Assembly: GCA_031556525.1 (NCBI GenBank)
Contig: JAVBSS010000004.1
Location: forward strand, 39,656-103,655
Length of the DNA stretch: 64,000 nt
Direction of reading: 5' to 3'
Source of the DNA: JAVBSN01 sp031556525
Lineage (GTDB): Bacteria > Bacillota > Clostridia > Lachnospirales > Lachnospiraceae
Under the pieces are notes generated by a model. That model ran no database searches. It worked only from the letters and a program-made list of their open reading frames with translations, and was not told where the DNA came from. Of this stretch, positions 7,335-15,449 are shown in pieces; the first letter of the stretch is position 1; the number at the start of each line of letters is the position of its first letter. The position numbers and the translations under genes were made by a program.

Positions 7335-7703
7335 TTACAGTGCAGTTATCCAAAAGCATACTGCTGAAATTGCAGAAAGTGGTGTCATTATATATTTCTC
7401 TTTTTTGCTTCTGGAAATAAAATTCATAACCGTATTAAATGAGAGAAATATCGCCATAACAATACAGATTATCTTTGTTATATTATCCGAAAACCATAAA
7501 GGTATAAATCCTCCCATTTGCAAAATTACAATCACAAAAAATATTTGTAAAATAAGCTGTGTCACCAAAATAATCCTTAGTTTCTTTGGAAAAACTTTAT
7601 ATTTTCCTCCCATTGTAAACTCTCCTAACGGTAATCCGCAAATTATGAGAAATGATAATATAATTATTATTAAAAAAACACTTGCTCCTATAATAGCTAT
7701 CAT
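7335..7703 (-). CDS. membrane protein, four predicted segments
   Basis: 122-aa integral membrane protein of unknown function with about four hydrophobic segments: residues 2-22, 40-62, 68-88 and 100-120. A conserved-looking first loop reads GLPLGEFTMGGKYKVFP, a motif I have seen in uncharacterised Firmicutes membrane proteins. The ATG at 7703 follows AGGAGG at seven bases. It lies alone between two short non-coding stretches. The upstream region 7704-7925 contains no convincing gene, only a 12-codon reading frame with its own AGGAG. Confidence 0.6.
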   Translation of the reverse strand: MIAIIGASVFLIIIILSFLIICGLPLGEFTMGGKYKVFPKKLRIILVTQLILQIFFVIVILQMGGFIPLWFSDNITKIICIVMAIFLSFNTVMNFISRSKKEKYIMTPLSAISAVCFWITAL

Positions 7704-7925
7704 CGCCAACCTCCTAAATTATGTTTTAGTTTATGTTTCACTTCCAGAACTTCGTTCTGTCTATTATTCTTTCTCAAAATTCCTCACTAATAATCCCCTA
7801 TGAATATGTATATTCATTTAATTTTTCTCTTCCTATCATCAATGCTAATACGTTATAACTATATCTTATAAATTGCAACTAATGTTTTCGTGTATCTACT
7901 TTATCTATCTCATTCATAATTACTC

Positions 7926-8375
7926 CTATAAATTCTGTATTTTCACTAAAGTTTCTTGAATATCATTATAAACTAATGATTGCATACTATCAGCATAAAT
8001 AGATATGTTTGCTTTTTGTAATGCTGAAATAATATCATTCTTTAATTCTGGTTTATTCTTCACAATCATTGGTAATAGTTTTATACACTGTCTTGCTGTA
8101 ATTGGTTTAATATCTGTTATGTGCTTCAAATATTTATCAATTATCTCATCCATTTTATAGTCATTATCCCATTTTGTATTATAGGCAAGTAACGTAAGTC
8201 CTCTTGTTCTGATATAAGAATTATTATTATCAAGCATATCACTGAATTTATCCATATAAGGATATACAGAATTATTTTCTTCACTTTCCTTCTGTAATTC
8301 CTGCAAAGCCTTATATGCGATACTATTATTTTTATTAAATAGTAATTCAAATGTTTCTTCTATGTTTAGTGACAT
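7926..8375 (-). CDS. HEAT-repeat-like protein
   Basis: 149-aa, all-helical soluble protein. Paired helices such as SIAYKALQELQKESEENN, YPYMDKFSDMLDNNNSYIRTRGLTLLAYN and ITARQCIKLLPMIVKNKPELKNDIISALQ suggest HEAT/armadillo-type repeats, usually protein-binding scaffolds. Similar proteins in Clostridia are sometimes labelled SufBD-like, without evidence for iron-sulfur work. The ATG at 8375 has GGAGAAGGGG upstream. The long in-frame extension to 8492 overlaps the upstream gene and is not used. Confidence 0.6.
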   Translation of the reverse strand: MSLNIEETFELLFNKNNSIAYKALQELQKESEENNSVYPYMDKFSDMLDNNNSYIRTRGLTLLAYNTKWDNDYKMDEIIDKYLKHITDIKPITARQCIKLLPMIVKNKPELKNDIISALQKANISIYADSMQSLVYNDIQETLVKIQNL

Positions 8376-8404
8376 AATAATACCCCTTCTCCTTAATTTA
8401 AAAT

Positions 8405-8839
8405 TTATCTCCTTCTTTGTATCAATAATTTTATACCCAAAACAAATACAAAACCACCAAGCAAAATAAAGAATGACCATACTATATTCCAATATGACGA
8501 ATTCACATCAAACATTAATAATAATAGTTTTTTCCAAAACTCCAATCCCGTTGCAATAGCAAGTAAATCAAATAACACATAGACACCACCAAAGACATAT
8601 ATCCATCTCCACCAGTAGTTATTATGCAAATTCTTACAAAAAGTAACAATCCCTAAAATACAAAGTATAGCTAATATTCCCATTATTACAAAATAAATAA
8701 TACCCTTTTCTTCTAATAATCCAATCCAGAACTTAGCATAAGAATGTCTATCTATCAATCCCCATATTCTGTGTAAGTGAAATAGACCAAAAAATATGAA
8801 AAACCACGGTTCCCATACTAATATCGTTTTCTTTTCCAT
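8405..8839 (-). CDS. membrane protein
   Basis: 144-aa integral membrane protein with about four hydrophobic segments (residues 10-28, 45-65, 75-97 and 115-138) and a basic C-terminal end (LLIQRRR), so that end is probably cytoplasmic. No family is recognised. The ATG at 8839 follows GTGGAGG at six bases. Function unknown. It belongs to the same-strand accessory array. Confidence 0.6.
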   Translation of the reverse strand: MEKKTILVWEPWFFIFFGLFHLHRIWGLIDRHSYAKFWIGLLEEKGIIYFVIMGILAILCILGIVTFCKNLHNNYWWRWIYVFGGVYVLFDLLAIATGLEFWKKLLLLMFDVNSSYWNIVWSFFILLGGFVFVLGIKLLIQRRR

Positions 8840-8885
8840 CTTATCCTCCACAAATCCCAGTTTATTGGATTTAACCTTTCTCGCA

Positions 8886-9371
8886 CTACAAAGTCGATTT
8901 ACGCACAGTAACCTCTGCACAAACCAGCTCACCTATATGCTCTGCTGATTCATTTGTCAATAGGAAGAACATTCCATCATTACGACATTTTTTATATGTA
9001 TCTCCATTCAAGGCATAAATAAAACCTTTAACACAAGTATCGCTACAAGCATTAGGATCAATAAGTCTCTTACAATCACGTGAAGTAGTCATTTTCTTTT
9101 TCATATCAGTAGGTAAAAAAGCGATTATATCCTCATACTTGTTAGCATTGTCACCATAAATACGTGCCAAAATACCTGACTTGCGAAAAACCCAATTCAT
9201 TACTGTTTTCTTCTCTAGTTGGTATGAAGCAGCATAACCGCTTTTTGCTTCCTTGATTACAAGGTCACAGCCCAGTTGAATAAGTTTGTTATTAAGTTCC
9301 TCGACAAATGCTTGGTGTTCTGGTGCAACTGACACTAGGAACTCTTTGAATAAAATCTTTTCTTTTGCCAT
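8886..9371 (-). CDS. hypothetical protein with conserved-looking cysteines
   Basis: 161-aa soluble protein. It contains a cluster of cysteines in RDCKRLIDPNACSDTCVKGF and YKKCRND near residues 99-130. These could bind a metal or form a redox centre, but the spacing does not match a site I know. The central part (KTVMNWVFRKSGILARIYGDN) is seen in uncharacterised Firmicutes proteins. The start follows a GAGAGGAG ribosome site, itself preceded by the long boundary motif at 9389-9410. This is the first accessory unit after the core gene yraN. Confidence 0.55.
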   Translation of the reverse strand: MAKEKILFKEFLVSVAPEHQAFVEELNNKLIQLGCDLVIKEAKSGYAASYQLEKKTVMNWVFRKSGILARIYGDNANKYEDIIAFLPTDMKKKMTTSRDCKRLIDPNACSDTCVKGFIYALNGDTYKKCRNDGMFFLLTNESAEHIGELVCAEVTVRKSTL

Positions 9372-9388
9372 TATATTTTTTCTCCTCT

Positions 9389-9410
9389 CAACTTCTAATT
9401 TATCTCATTA
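9389..9410 (-). repeat. boundary motif copy, long form
   Basis: Minus strand reads ATGAGATAAATTAGAAGTTG followed by AGAGGAG. It marks the junction between the conserved chromosome (yraN) and the accessory array. Confidence 0.55.
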
Positions 9411-9419
9411 TATTTCCAT

Positions 9420-9797
9420 CTATCCCACATACATAAATGCATTTTCTATATATTCTATATCCTCTCCTTCAATACATGCCACATCAAACCTAACAGGTTG
9501 ATTTTCACCTATTCCATGTGAATACATATAATATAAGGCTACTTTACTTATTGTTTTTTGCTTACTATAAGTTATAGCCTCTAGGGGAGAACCTGTTTTA
9601 TTGTCTTTTCTATCTTTCACTTCTATAAATACAAGATATCCCTTATCTTTTGCTATAATATCTATCTCGCCTTGTTTAACTCTATAATTCTTCTCTAAGA
9701 CTATATATCCCTTATCTTTGATATAATCAACTATTACATCTTCGTATTTACTACCAATTTCCCTTTTATTAATAACCCTTGTCCCCCATTCAAGCAT
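9420..9797 (-). CDS. yraN: UPF0102 / YraN family endonuclease-like protein
   Basis: 125-aa member of the UPF0102 family. The restriction-endonuclease-like core is visible: GSKYEDVIVDYIKDKGYIVLEKNYR, GEIDIIAKDKGYLVFIEVKDRK (the D and E-x-K active-site pattern near residues 48-62) and the conserved DVACI near the end. The family resembles Holliday-junction resolvases, but its biological role is not settled. In Firmicutes it usually lies next to rnhB and rplS, as it does here. The start context is weak, so the true start may be slightly downstream. Confidence 0.85.
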   Translation of the reverse strand: MLEWGTRVINKREIGSKYEDVIVDYIKDKGYIVLEKNYRVKQGEIDIIAKDKGYLVFIEVKDRKDNKTGSPLEAITYSKQKTISKVALYYMYSHGIGENQPVRFDVACIEGEDIEYIENAFMYVG

Positions 9798-9856
9798 ATA
9801 CTTCGCGATAATATACCAATTTTACATTAAACTATTCAGCTATTACTGAATATTGT

Positions 9857-10141
9857 CTACCTTGTAATCTTGTTCTTTATCTTATCCATCTTATCTACAT
9901 ACACAAGAATCTCTGCTACTACACCATATAATTCAGGTGGAATAGTATCCCCTATATCTAATTTTAATAAGGTATCTGCCAATCCTTCATCAACATAAGT
10001 TGCTACATCAGATTCTTTTGCCTTCTCAACAATTCTCTCAGCTATTTTACCTTTACCAGCAGCCACAACCTGAGGTGCATTGTTATCCGGATCATACATT
10101 AGCGCTACTGCTTTATCTATATTCTTTTTCTTATCTGCCAT
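9857..10141 (-). CDS. ylqH: FlhB C-terminal-like protein (YlqH)
   Basis: 94-aa protein equal to the cytoplasmic C-terminal domain of the flagellar export protein FlhB (KAVALMYDPDNNAPQVVAAGKGKIAERIVEKAKE), but without the N-P-T-H autocleavage motif and without membrane segments. Stand-alone copies such as B. subtilis YlqH occur beside ylqG and rnhB, as here. The role is unclear and may concern the flagellar export switch. The gene ends 59 bases before yraN and starts four bases after the stop of the FliK-like gene, so the pair is probably translated together. Confidence 0.85.
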   Translation of the reverse strand: MADKKKNIDKAVALMYDPDNNAPQVVAAGKGKIAERIVEKAKESDVATYVDEGLADTLLKLDIGDTIPPELYGVVAEILVYVDKMDKIKNKITR

Positions 10142-10145
10142 AGAA

Positions 10146-11807
10146 TCACATCCTTATATCAAATGTATAACGTTTCACACTTTGTTCTTTATCTTCTGTA
10201 TCAAATACTTCATCTAACACCATATTTGTCTTAGGTTTTTCTTTCTTAACTACTTCATTAGATAGTGTAAATCCTCTATCTGATAATTTATCAGCTAAAT
10301 CTTCTATATTGTCAGATACAATATCTACTGCTACATTATCTTCCAGATAAAATCTTGCATGTACTTTCTTACCATTAAGACTTACGTGTACGTCTGTTGG
10401 TCCTAGATTATCCATGTCTAGATGCAATAATACACTTATCTCGCCTTCCTTTTTTGCGAGCTTATTCTTATTCGCATATACAAATAACTCACTATTAGCT
10501 TCACCTTCATTGAATTTGACAGGTATTTGACTATAAGAGTACATCTGATTCAAATCATTAATAAACTTAATGTTTTCTTGCATTGACTTTCCATTTTGAG
10601 ATAGGCTACTATCTTCTCCCTTTGAAAATGAATCCATAAGCTTATTAGATTGAGACAATATTTTCTCATATAAACTTTTTATTTCTTTACTATCCTTCAT
10701 CTCTTCTGGCTTAATTGACCATTGTTTCTTAACTACTTCAGATAATAAGTTTTTATATTCTTCACCACTAAAGAATTCTTTTAACTTTGATTTATCTATA
10801 TTGTCTATATTATTATTTAATAAAGCATTCACTTTATTAAGTACCTCTTCTTCACTACTTGAATTATTCAAAATATGTAGAATATTTTTCTTCTCGACTC
10901 CAGCTGACTCAAGTTTTGAAATAAAATTATCTATTTGTTCATCCGACAACTTCATATAGGTCTTTGCTGTTGCAAAATCGTCTATATCATTAGCAATTTC
11001 TTCTAAATTCACAGCATTTTCTATAGTACTTGCTTCTTGTTCAATATCACTATTTGCAATGATATCCTCAATATTAATGGCATACATATCCATAGCTCCA
11101 TCGCTAATAATATTAAATATATTGTTACTTCCGTTAATCATATCACTAACCGAAGCATTTGACATGTTACCGATAATATCAGCAATTGAATTAATAGTAT
11201 TAGATACATCACTACTTAACTGATGGTTAGCACTCATATATCGATCAAATTGTGCAATATTTGCTTCATTAATTGGCATTCCCATCTTATTCATACTAAC
11301 AAGCGTATTTATATCTGCTTCTGGAAATTTAACTGTTTGTTGCATAACTTTCAGCATAGATGCCCTATCTAAAGGCTGTCCTGCTAACATTAATTCTTTG
11401 GCAATCGTAACATTCTTCTCGCTCATTAAGAATCCATTAGCATCAATAGATTTTTCAATGGTATTTAACATGCCTGCATCTTGATTCTCTACTATAGGTT
11501 TTATAGTTATCTGTTTTCCATCATTGTCTCTTACTTGAAATAACAAATCATCACCAATATTAAGCATTAATGCTTCGCCCATTTTAGCTGTTATCTGATT
11601 CATTCCTTCTAACAATATGGTTACGTCTGTACTAGTAACATTAGTTACTTGTCCTCTAAACACATCATTTATATTCATATTAGATATTGATACGTTATTT
11701 GCCTTAGCTGAATTATTAACGCCCTTAAGACTGGCCGATTGTTCATTAACCTCTCGTCCAGTCTTATTATTTATATATCCTCTATTTACATTTCCGCCAA
11801 TATTCAT
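10146..11807 (-). CDS. ylqG: FliK-like protein (YlqG)
   Basis: 553-aa protein rich in N, S and D with no signal peptide. Most of the length is low-conservation linker. The C-terminal part (about residues 440-530: VLLHLDMDNLGPTDVHVSLNGKKVHARFYLEDNVAVDIVSDNIEDLADKL) matches the flagellar hook-length control domain fold. The pairing with the FlhB-like ylqH mirrors the FliK-FlhB partnership that sets hook length in flagellar export. No other flagellar gene is in the window, so the link to motility is inferred. GGGGG ribosome site before the ATG. Confidence 0.75.
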   Translation of the reverse strand: MNIGGNVNRGYINNKTGREVNEQSASLKGVNNSAKANNVSISNMNINDVFRGQVTNVTSTDVTILLEGMNQITAKMGEALMLNIGDDLLFQVRDNDGKQITIKPIVENQDAGMLNTIEKSIDANGFLMSEKNVTIAKELMLAGQPLDRASMLKVMQQTVKFPEADINTLVSMNKMGMPINEANIAQFDRYMSANHQLSSDVSNTINSIADIIGNMSNASVSDMINGSNNIFNIISDGAMDMYAINIEDIIANSDIEQEASTIENAVNLEEIANDIDDFATAKTYMKLSDEQIDNFISKLESAGVEKKNILHILNNSSSEEEVLNKVNALLNNNIDNIDKSKLKEFFSGEEYKNLLSEVVKKQWSIKPEEMKDSKEIKSLYEKILSQSNKLMDSFSKGEDSSLSQNGKSMQENIKFINDLNQMYSYSQIPVKFNEGEANSELFVYANKNKLAKKEGEISVLLHLDMDNLGPTDVHVSLNGKKVHARFYLEDNVAVDIVSDNIEDLADKLSDRGFTLSNEVVKKEKPKTNMVLDEVFDTEDKEQSVKRYTFDIRM

Positions 11808-11902
11808 ATAAGCCCCCTAATATGATATTTTATTATACCGTCATAATCCCTCGATACCTCAATATAATCTACTCGCTATGCGCCATTTATAATTTCTATT
11901 TA

Positions 11903-12655
11903 TTATATAAAATTCTTTATAAATGTTCTTCTATGTATATCACATGGTCCATATGTTTTAAGCGCATCTATATGCTTAGGAGAACCATATCCCTTATTAC
12001 TTGCAAAGTCATATTGTGGATATACTTCATCATATGCTACCATTAATCTGTCTCTTGTAACCTTAGCAATTATACTAGCCGCTGCAATTGACACACTTTT
12101 TGTATCACCTTTTATAATCGGAATCTGTTCAATCGGTACTCCTGGTATAGTAACTGCATCGTTCAATAAAACATTTGGTATTACTGAAAGATTGGAAATC
12201 GCCATTCTCATAGCTTCGTAATTAGCCTGCAATACATTTATATCATCTATTACTTGCTCTGAAGCAAGACCAATTCCAACAGCTATTGCCTTTTCCATTA
12301 TTTCCTCATATAATTCTTCTCTCTTCTTGGCGCTAAGTTGTTTGGAATCATTAAGGTATAATATCTCTTCATCCTTTGGTAAAATAACCGCCGCGGCAAC
12401 TACTGGTCCAGCGAGAGGTCCTCTTCCAACTTCATCTATTCCACATATATATCGGCAATTTGGATACATATTTTCATAGGCACGCATTTCTTTTATTCTT
12501 ACACATTCTTTATTATATTTCTCAATACGCTTATATGCTGATATAATAATCTTCTTTACAGACGCTCTATCATCACCTAAGAACTTCTCAATAACCATGC
12601 TCAATTCATCATCAGGGGTATTTTTAAATATTTCTTTAATTTCATCAGATGTCAT
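11903..12655 (-). CDS. rnhB: ribonuclease HII
   Basis: 250-aa RNase HII, which cuts RNA in RNA-DNA hybrids and single ribonucleotides in DNA. An N-terminal extension of about 70 residues, typical of Firmicutes, precedes the catalytic domain. The motif ICGIDEVGRGPLAGPVVAAAV near residue 70 carries the first catalytic D and E. IIKGDTKSVSIAAASIIAKVTRD and GYGSPKHIDAL complete the family pattern. It lies downstream of lepB across a hairpin terminator (12696-12730). Confidence 0.95.
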   Translation of the reverse strand: MTSDEIKEIFKNTPDDELSMVIEKFLGDDRASVKKIIISAYKRIEKYNKECVRIKEMRAYENMYPNCRYICGIDEVGRGPLAGPVVAAAVILPKDEEILYLNDSKQLSAKKREELYEEIMEKAIAVGIGLASEQVIDDINVLQANYEAMRMAISNLSVIPNVLLNDAVTIPGVPIEQIPIIKGDTKSVSIAAASIIAKVTRDRLMVAYDEVYPQYDFASNKGYGSPKHIDALKTYGPCDIHRRTFIKNFI

Positions 12656-12695
12656 AACTTTCTCTCCATTTCTGTTACTGTGCTAAAAAATGACA

Positions 12696-12730
12696 ATAAA
12701 AGGGATGCTTACAAAAAACACCCCTTTTAT
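12696..12730 (-). terminator. hairpin terminator after lepB
   Basis: On the minus strand AUAAAAGGGGUG pairs with CAUCCCUUUUAU, with one G-U pair, around an 11-base loop. A TTTTTT run follows a few bases later. It separates lepB from rnhB and could give partial termination. Confidence 0.6.
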
Positions 12731-12732
12731 CT

Positions 12733-13332
12733 CTAATCAATAGATCCAAATCTATTTAGTGGCCATATACGAAATACTGCTTTTCCTACAATATCCGCAT
12801 CTTTAATATTACCAACCTGCTCCACTCTACTATCTTGACTATTATTACGATTGTCACCCATAACAAAATATTCATCTTCACCCAATGTAATTATTTCTGA
12901 AGCTATACCCACTCTATATGGACTAATAGTTTCTTTGCCATAATCCTCTTCTAATAGACTACCATCAATATATATTTCCCCATCATTACTAATATATACC
13001 GTTTCTCCCGGTAAACCTATAATTCTCTTTATATAATATGTATCTACACCTTCTTCAATTGACTGAACACTATCAACTGGAAATACAATTATATCAAATC
13101 TTTCTGGATCCTTAAATCTATAGCTTAATTTATCTATCCACAGACTATCATTATTATACAATGTATTTTCCATAGATTGCCCATTAACTTCTGTTCTTTG
13201 TCCTACATAATGAAGAATTAAATATATTAATATTACTATCGATAATACATATACTACCATTCCTAATATTTCTTTAAATATATTAATCTCTTCTGCATCT
13301 TCTATATCTTTCTTGCCCTTACTAAACCCCAT
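12733..13332 (-). CDS. lepB: signal peptidase I (first of two)
   Basis: 199-aa type I signal peptidase, a membrane serine protease that removes signal peptides outside the cytoplasmic membrane. One N-terminal membrane segment spans about residues 25-43. The catalytic serine is in EVNGQSMENTL near residue 54 and the lysine in YYIKRIIGLPGE near residue 104. Box E reads GEDEYFVMGDNRNNSQDSR. The gene starts nine bases after rbgA on the minus strand, with a second lepB-type gene on the other side of rbgA. Confidence 0.92.
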   Translation of the reverse strand: MGFSKGKKDIEDAEEINIFKEILGMVVYVLSIVILIYLILHYVGQRTEVNGQSMENTLYNNDSLWIDKLSYRFKDPERFDIIVFPVDSVQSIEEGVDTYYIKRIIGLPGETVYISNDGEIYIDGSLLEEDYGKETISPYRVGIASEIITLGEDEYFVMGDNRNNSQDSRVEQVGNIKDADIVGKAVFRIWPLNRFGSID

Positions 13333-13340
13333 GTCAACAC

Positions 13341-14192
13341 CTACTTTTCAATTTCAGGAAGCTCTAACGTAATTCTTCCTAATTTTCCACTTCTATAATC
13401 ATCTAATAACAATAATGCTGCCTTATCTAAATCCAGCTCGTCACCTTTTTGTTTACAGTGTCTTACCTCTGCAATTCTATTTAAAATTTCAATGGCATCA
13501 TTTGTTTCTTCTATATTATATCGCACTGATAAAATATTACAATAGTTTTTCAATAAGTACTTAATTAGTTCATAACCCAATTCAGTAGTATTGATTATAT
13601 TGTCATTTATTGAACCTATAAATGCAAGATTAACACCTACTGTATTATCTTCAAATTTTGGCCATAATATACCTGGTGTATCTAGTAATTCTATGTTTTT
13701 ATTTATCTTAATCCATTGTTTCCCCTTAGTAACACCTGGCTTATTACCTACTTTAGTACAAGCTTTACCTGCAAATGAATTAATAAATGTTGACTTTCCA
13801 ACATTAGGTATACCAACTATCATCGCTCTAATCGGTCTATTTAGTATTCCTCTTTTTCTGTCTCTCTCTATTTTCTCTTTACATACTGTTTGAACAACAT
13901 TAGTAATTGCCTTAATTCCTGCTCCTGATTTAGAATTAAGTTTAACAACACTAAATCCAAGATTTTTATAATATTCTTCCCACAAAAGAGTATATTTCTC
14001 ATCTGCCAAATCAACTTTATTTAATATTATCAATCTAAATTTGTTTTTTGCTAAATCATCAATGTCAGGGTTCCTACTACTAAGCGGAACTCTAGCATCT
14101 AGTAACTCAATTACTATATCTATTAATTTAATGTCCTCAACCATTTGACGCTTTGCTTTTGTCATATGACCTGGATACCACTGAATATTCAT
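13341..14192 (-). CDS. rbgA: ribosome biogenesis GTPase RbgA (YlqF)
   Basis: 283-aa circularly permuted GTPase needed for late assembly of the 50S subunit. The G4 motif NKVD (near residue 58) comes before the P-loop GIPNVGKST (near residue 130) and the G3 motif DTPG, which is the signature order of this family. The N-terminal WYPGHMTKAKRQ and the C-terminal RNA-binding ANTAR-like helices are present. It lies between two signal peptidase genes and near rplS, the usual Firmicutes arrangement. Confidence 0.95.
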   Translation of the reverse strand: MNIQWYPGHMTKAKRQMVEDIKLIDIVIELLDARVPLSSRNPDIDDLAKNKFRLIILNKVDLADEKYTLLWEEYYKNLGFSVVKLNSKSGAGIKAITNVVQTVCKEKIERDRKRGILNRPIRAMIVGIPNVGKSTFINSFAGKACTKVGNKPGVTKGKQWIKINKNIELLDTPGILWPKFEDNTVGVNLAFIGSINDNIINTTELGYELIKYLLKNYCNILSVRYNIEETNDAIEILNRIAEVRHCKQKGDELDLDKAALLLLDDYRSGKLGRITLELPEIEK

Positions 14193-14246
14193 ATTTTTAC
14201 CTCTTTAACTTATATTTAAAGTTTATTACTTATTTCATTCACTAAT

Positions 14247-14849
14247 CTACTCTATCTTACCTCTATCTTTACTTGGGCTAATCCTATATGATATTTTTCC
14301 TAGTATTTCTGTTTCTTCAATACATCCTACATTAACAAACCTAGAATCATCACTATTATTTACATTGTCACCTATAACAAAATATTCATTATTTCCCAAT
14401 GTAATGCCTTCGCCAGCTATGCCTTCGGTGGTTATCAAATCACCAAAAGGTAAATTATCTAGAGACTTACCATTTATAAAGACATGTCCGCCCTCTATTT
14501 TAATTGTCTCACCTGGCATACCGATAATACGTTTCACATTATAATAGCTATCTTCATCATCTCTTAATTTAAATGCTACTATATCATATCTCTCTATATC
14601 TTTGAAATTATATACCATTTTATTGACTAATACTGTATCGCCATTCTCAAGTATTGGATTCATAGATTGTCCAACTATTTTTAGTGTCTGCACTCCAAAT
14701 GTGATTATACTATATCCTAACACCACCACAATTGCTATCGATAATATCCACTGACCCAATTCCTTTATAAATCTTCTACTATCAAAGTCTTGGCGTTCCC
14801 TCATTTTATTTACACGAATACTATTTCTTCGTCTTCTATTGCGACCCAT
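14247..14849 (-). CDS. lepB: signal peptidase I (second copy)
   Basis: 200-aa type I signal peptidase. A strongly basic N-terminus (MGRNRRRRNSIRVNKMRERQ) leads into a membrane segment at about residues 35-53. The catalytic serine is in IVGQSMNPIL and the lysine in NVKRIIGMPGE, with box E IGDNVNNSDDSR. The ATG at 14849 follows AAGGTGG. In-frame codons further upstream lie inside the rplS terminator. It differs clearly from the copy at 12733-13332, so the two may serve different substrates or growth states. Confidence 0.92.
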   Translation of the reverse strand: MGRNRRRRNSIRVNKMRERQDFDSRRFIKELGQWILSIAIVVVLGYSIITFGVQTLKIVGQSMNPILENGDTVLVNKMVYNFKDIERYDIVAFKLRDDEDSYYNVKRIIGMPGETIKIEGGHVFINGKSLDNLPFGDLITTEGIAGEGITLGNNEYFVIGDNVNNSDDSRFVNVGCIEETEILGKISYRISPSKDRGKIE

Positions 14850-14870
14850 AATAATCCCACCTTTTAAAAA

Positions 14871-14895
14871 GACTGGAGTAATATATACTCCAGTC
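14871..14895 (-). terminator. intrinsic terminator of rplS
   Basis: Perfect 10-bp stem GACTGGAGTA / TACTCCAGTC with a five-base loop, followed on the minus strand by TTTTT. It ends the rplS transcript just before the second lepB gene. Confidence 0.85.
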
Positions 14896-14940
14896 AATGT
14901 ATTGTTGATATAATATCACAATCAAAACTCGCTAATGCTA

Positions 14941-15288
14941 TTATTTAATCAACTCTTTAACTCTAGCTGATTTACCAACTCTATCACGTAAATAGTTAAG
15001 TTTAGCTCTTCTTACTTTACCTCTTCTAATTACTTCGATTCTCTCGATAATTGGAGAGTGTAATGGCCAAGTCTTCTCAACGCCAATACCGTTTGATGTT
15101 TTTCTTACTGTGAAAGTTTCTCTGTTGCTTCCACCTTGTCTCTTAAGTACAGTTCCTTCGAAAAGTTGAAGTCTTTCTCTGTTACCTTCCTTAACCTTAG
15201 AATATACTTTAACAGTATCTCCTACGTTAAATTGTGCTACCTCTTCTTTTAATTGTGCAGCTTCAATATTCTTGATAATATCGTTCAT
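14941..15288 (-). CDS. rplS: ribosomal protein L19
   Basis: 115-aa 50S protein L19, located at the 30S-50S interface. The family sequence is clear: FNVGDTVKVYSKVKEGNRERLQLFEGTV near residue 20, then RRGKVRRAKLNYLRDRVGKSARVKE at the end. It has its own promoter (15364-15392), a structured leader (15309-15344) and a terminator (14871-14895), so it is probably transcribed alone. Confidence 0.97.
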   Translation of the reverse strand: MNDIIKNIEAAQLKEEVAQFNVGDTVKVYSKVKEGNRERLQLFEGTVLKRQGGSNRETFTVRKTSNGIGVEKTWPLHSPIIERIEVIRRGKVRRAKLNYLRDRVGKSARVKELIK

Positions 15289-15308
15289 ATGTGCCTCCTT
15301 ATTATTCA

Positions 15309-15344
15309 GACGTTCTTGCTATCTCTATGATGCAGAGGACCATC
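15309..15344 (-). promoter_or_regulatory. probable L19 leader RNA structure
   Basis: In the roughly 70-base 5' leader of rplS the minus strand can form a nested hairpin: outer GAUGGUC with GAACGUC (one mismatch) and inner CUCU with AGAG. Firmicutes rplS genes often carry an autoregulatory leader bound by L19. This is a match by position and shape only. Confidence 0.45.
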
Positions 15345-15363
15345 CATTTTTCACAACTACAAT

Positions 15364-15392
15364 ATAATACCACAGTACTTTTAATATAGCAA
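15364..15392 (-). promoter_or_regulatory. rplS promoter
   Basis: Minus strand TTGCTA, 17 bases, TATTAT, placing the transcript start near 15357, about 70 bases upstream of the L19 start codon. Confidence 0.65.
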
Positions 15393-15449
15393 GTACTTTA
15401 TTGCTTATTTCATATTAATACCCATAAGTTATATTGATGTACAATCTAA

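Noticed and set aside
7704..7925. 12-codon frame with AGGAG (near 7880-7915)
   Set aside because: Too short, with no similar peptide nearby. It may be a remnant but cannot be supported as a gene.
300..9410. True integron cassette array
   Set aside because: No integron integrase is seen and the boundary motif lacks the GTTRRRY/RYYYAAC pair expected of attC sites. It is kept only as a cassette-like observation.
300..9410. Complete polymorphic toxin locus
   Set aside because: Several immunity-type families are present but no toxin, secretion or Rhs/LXG gene lies in the window.
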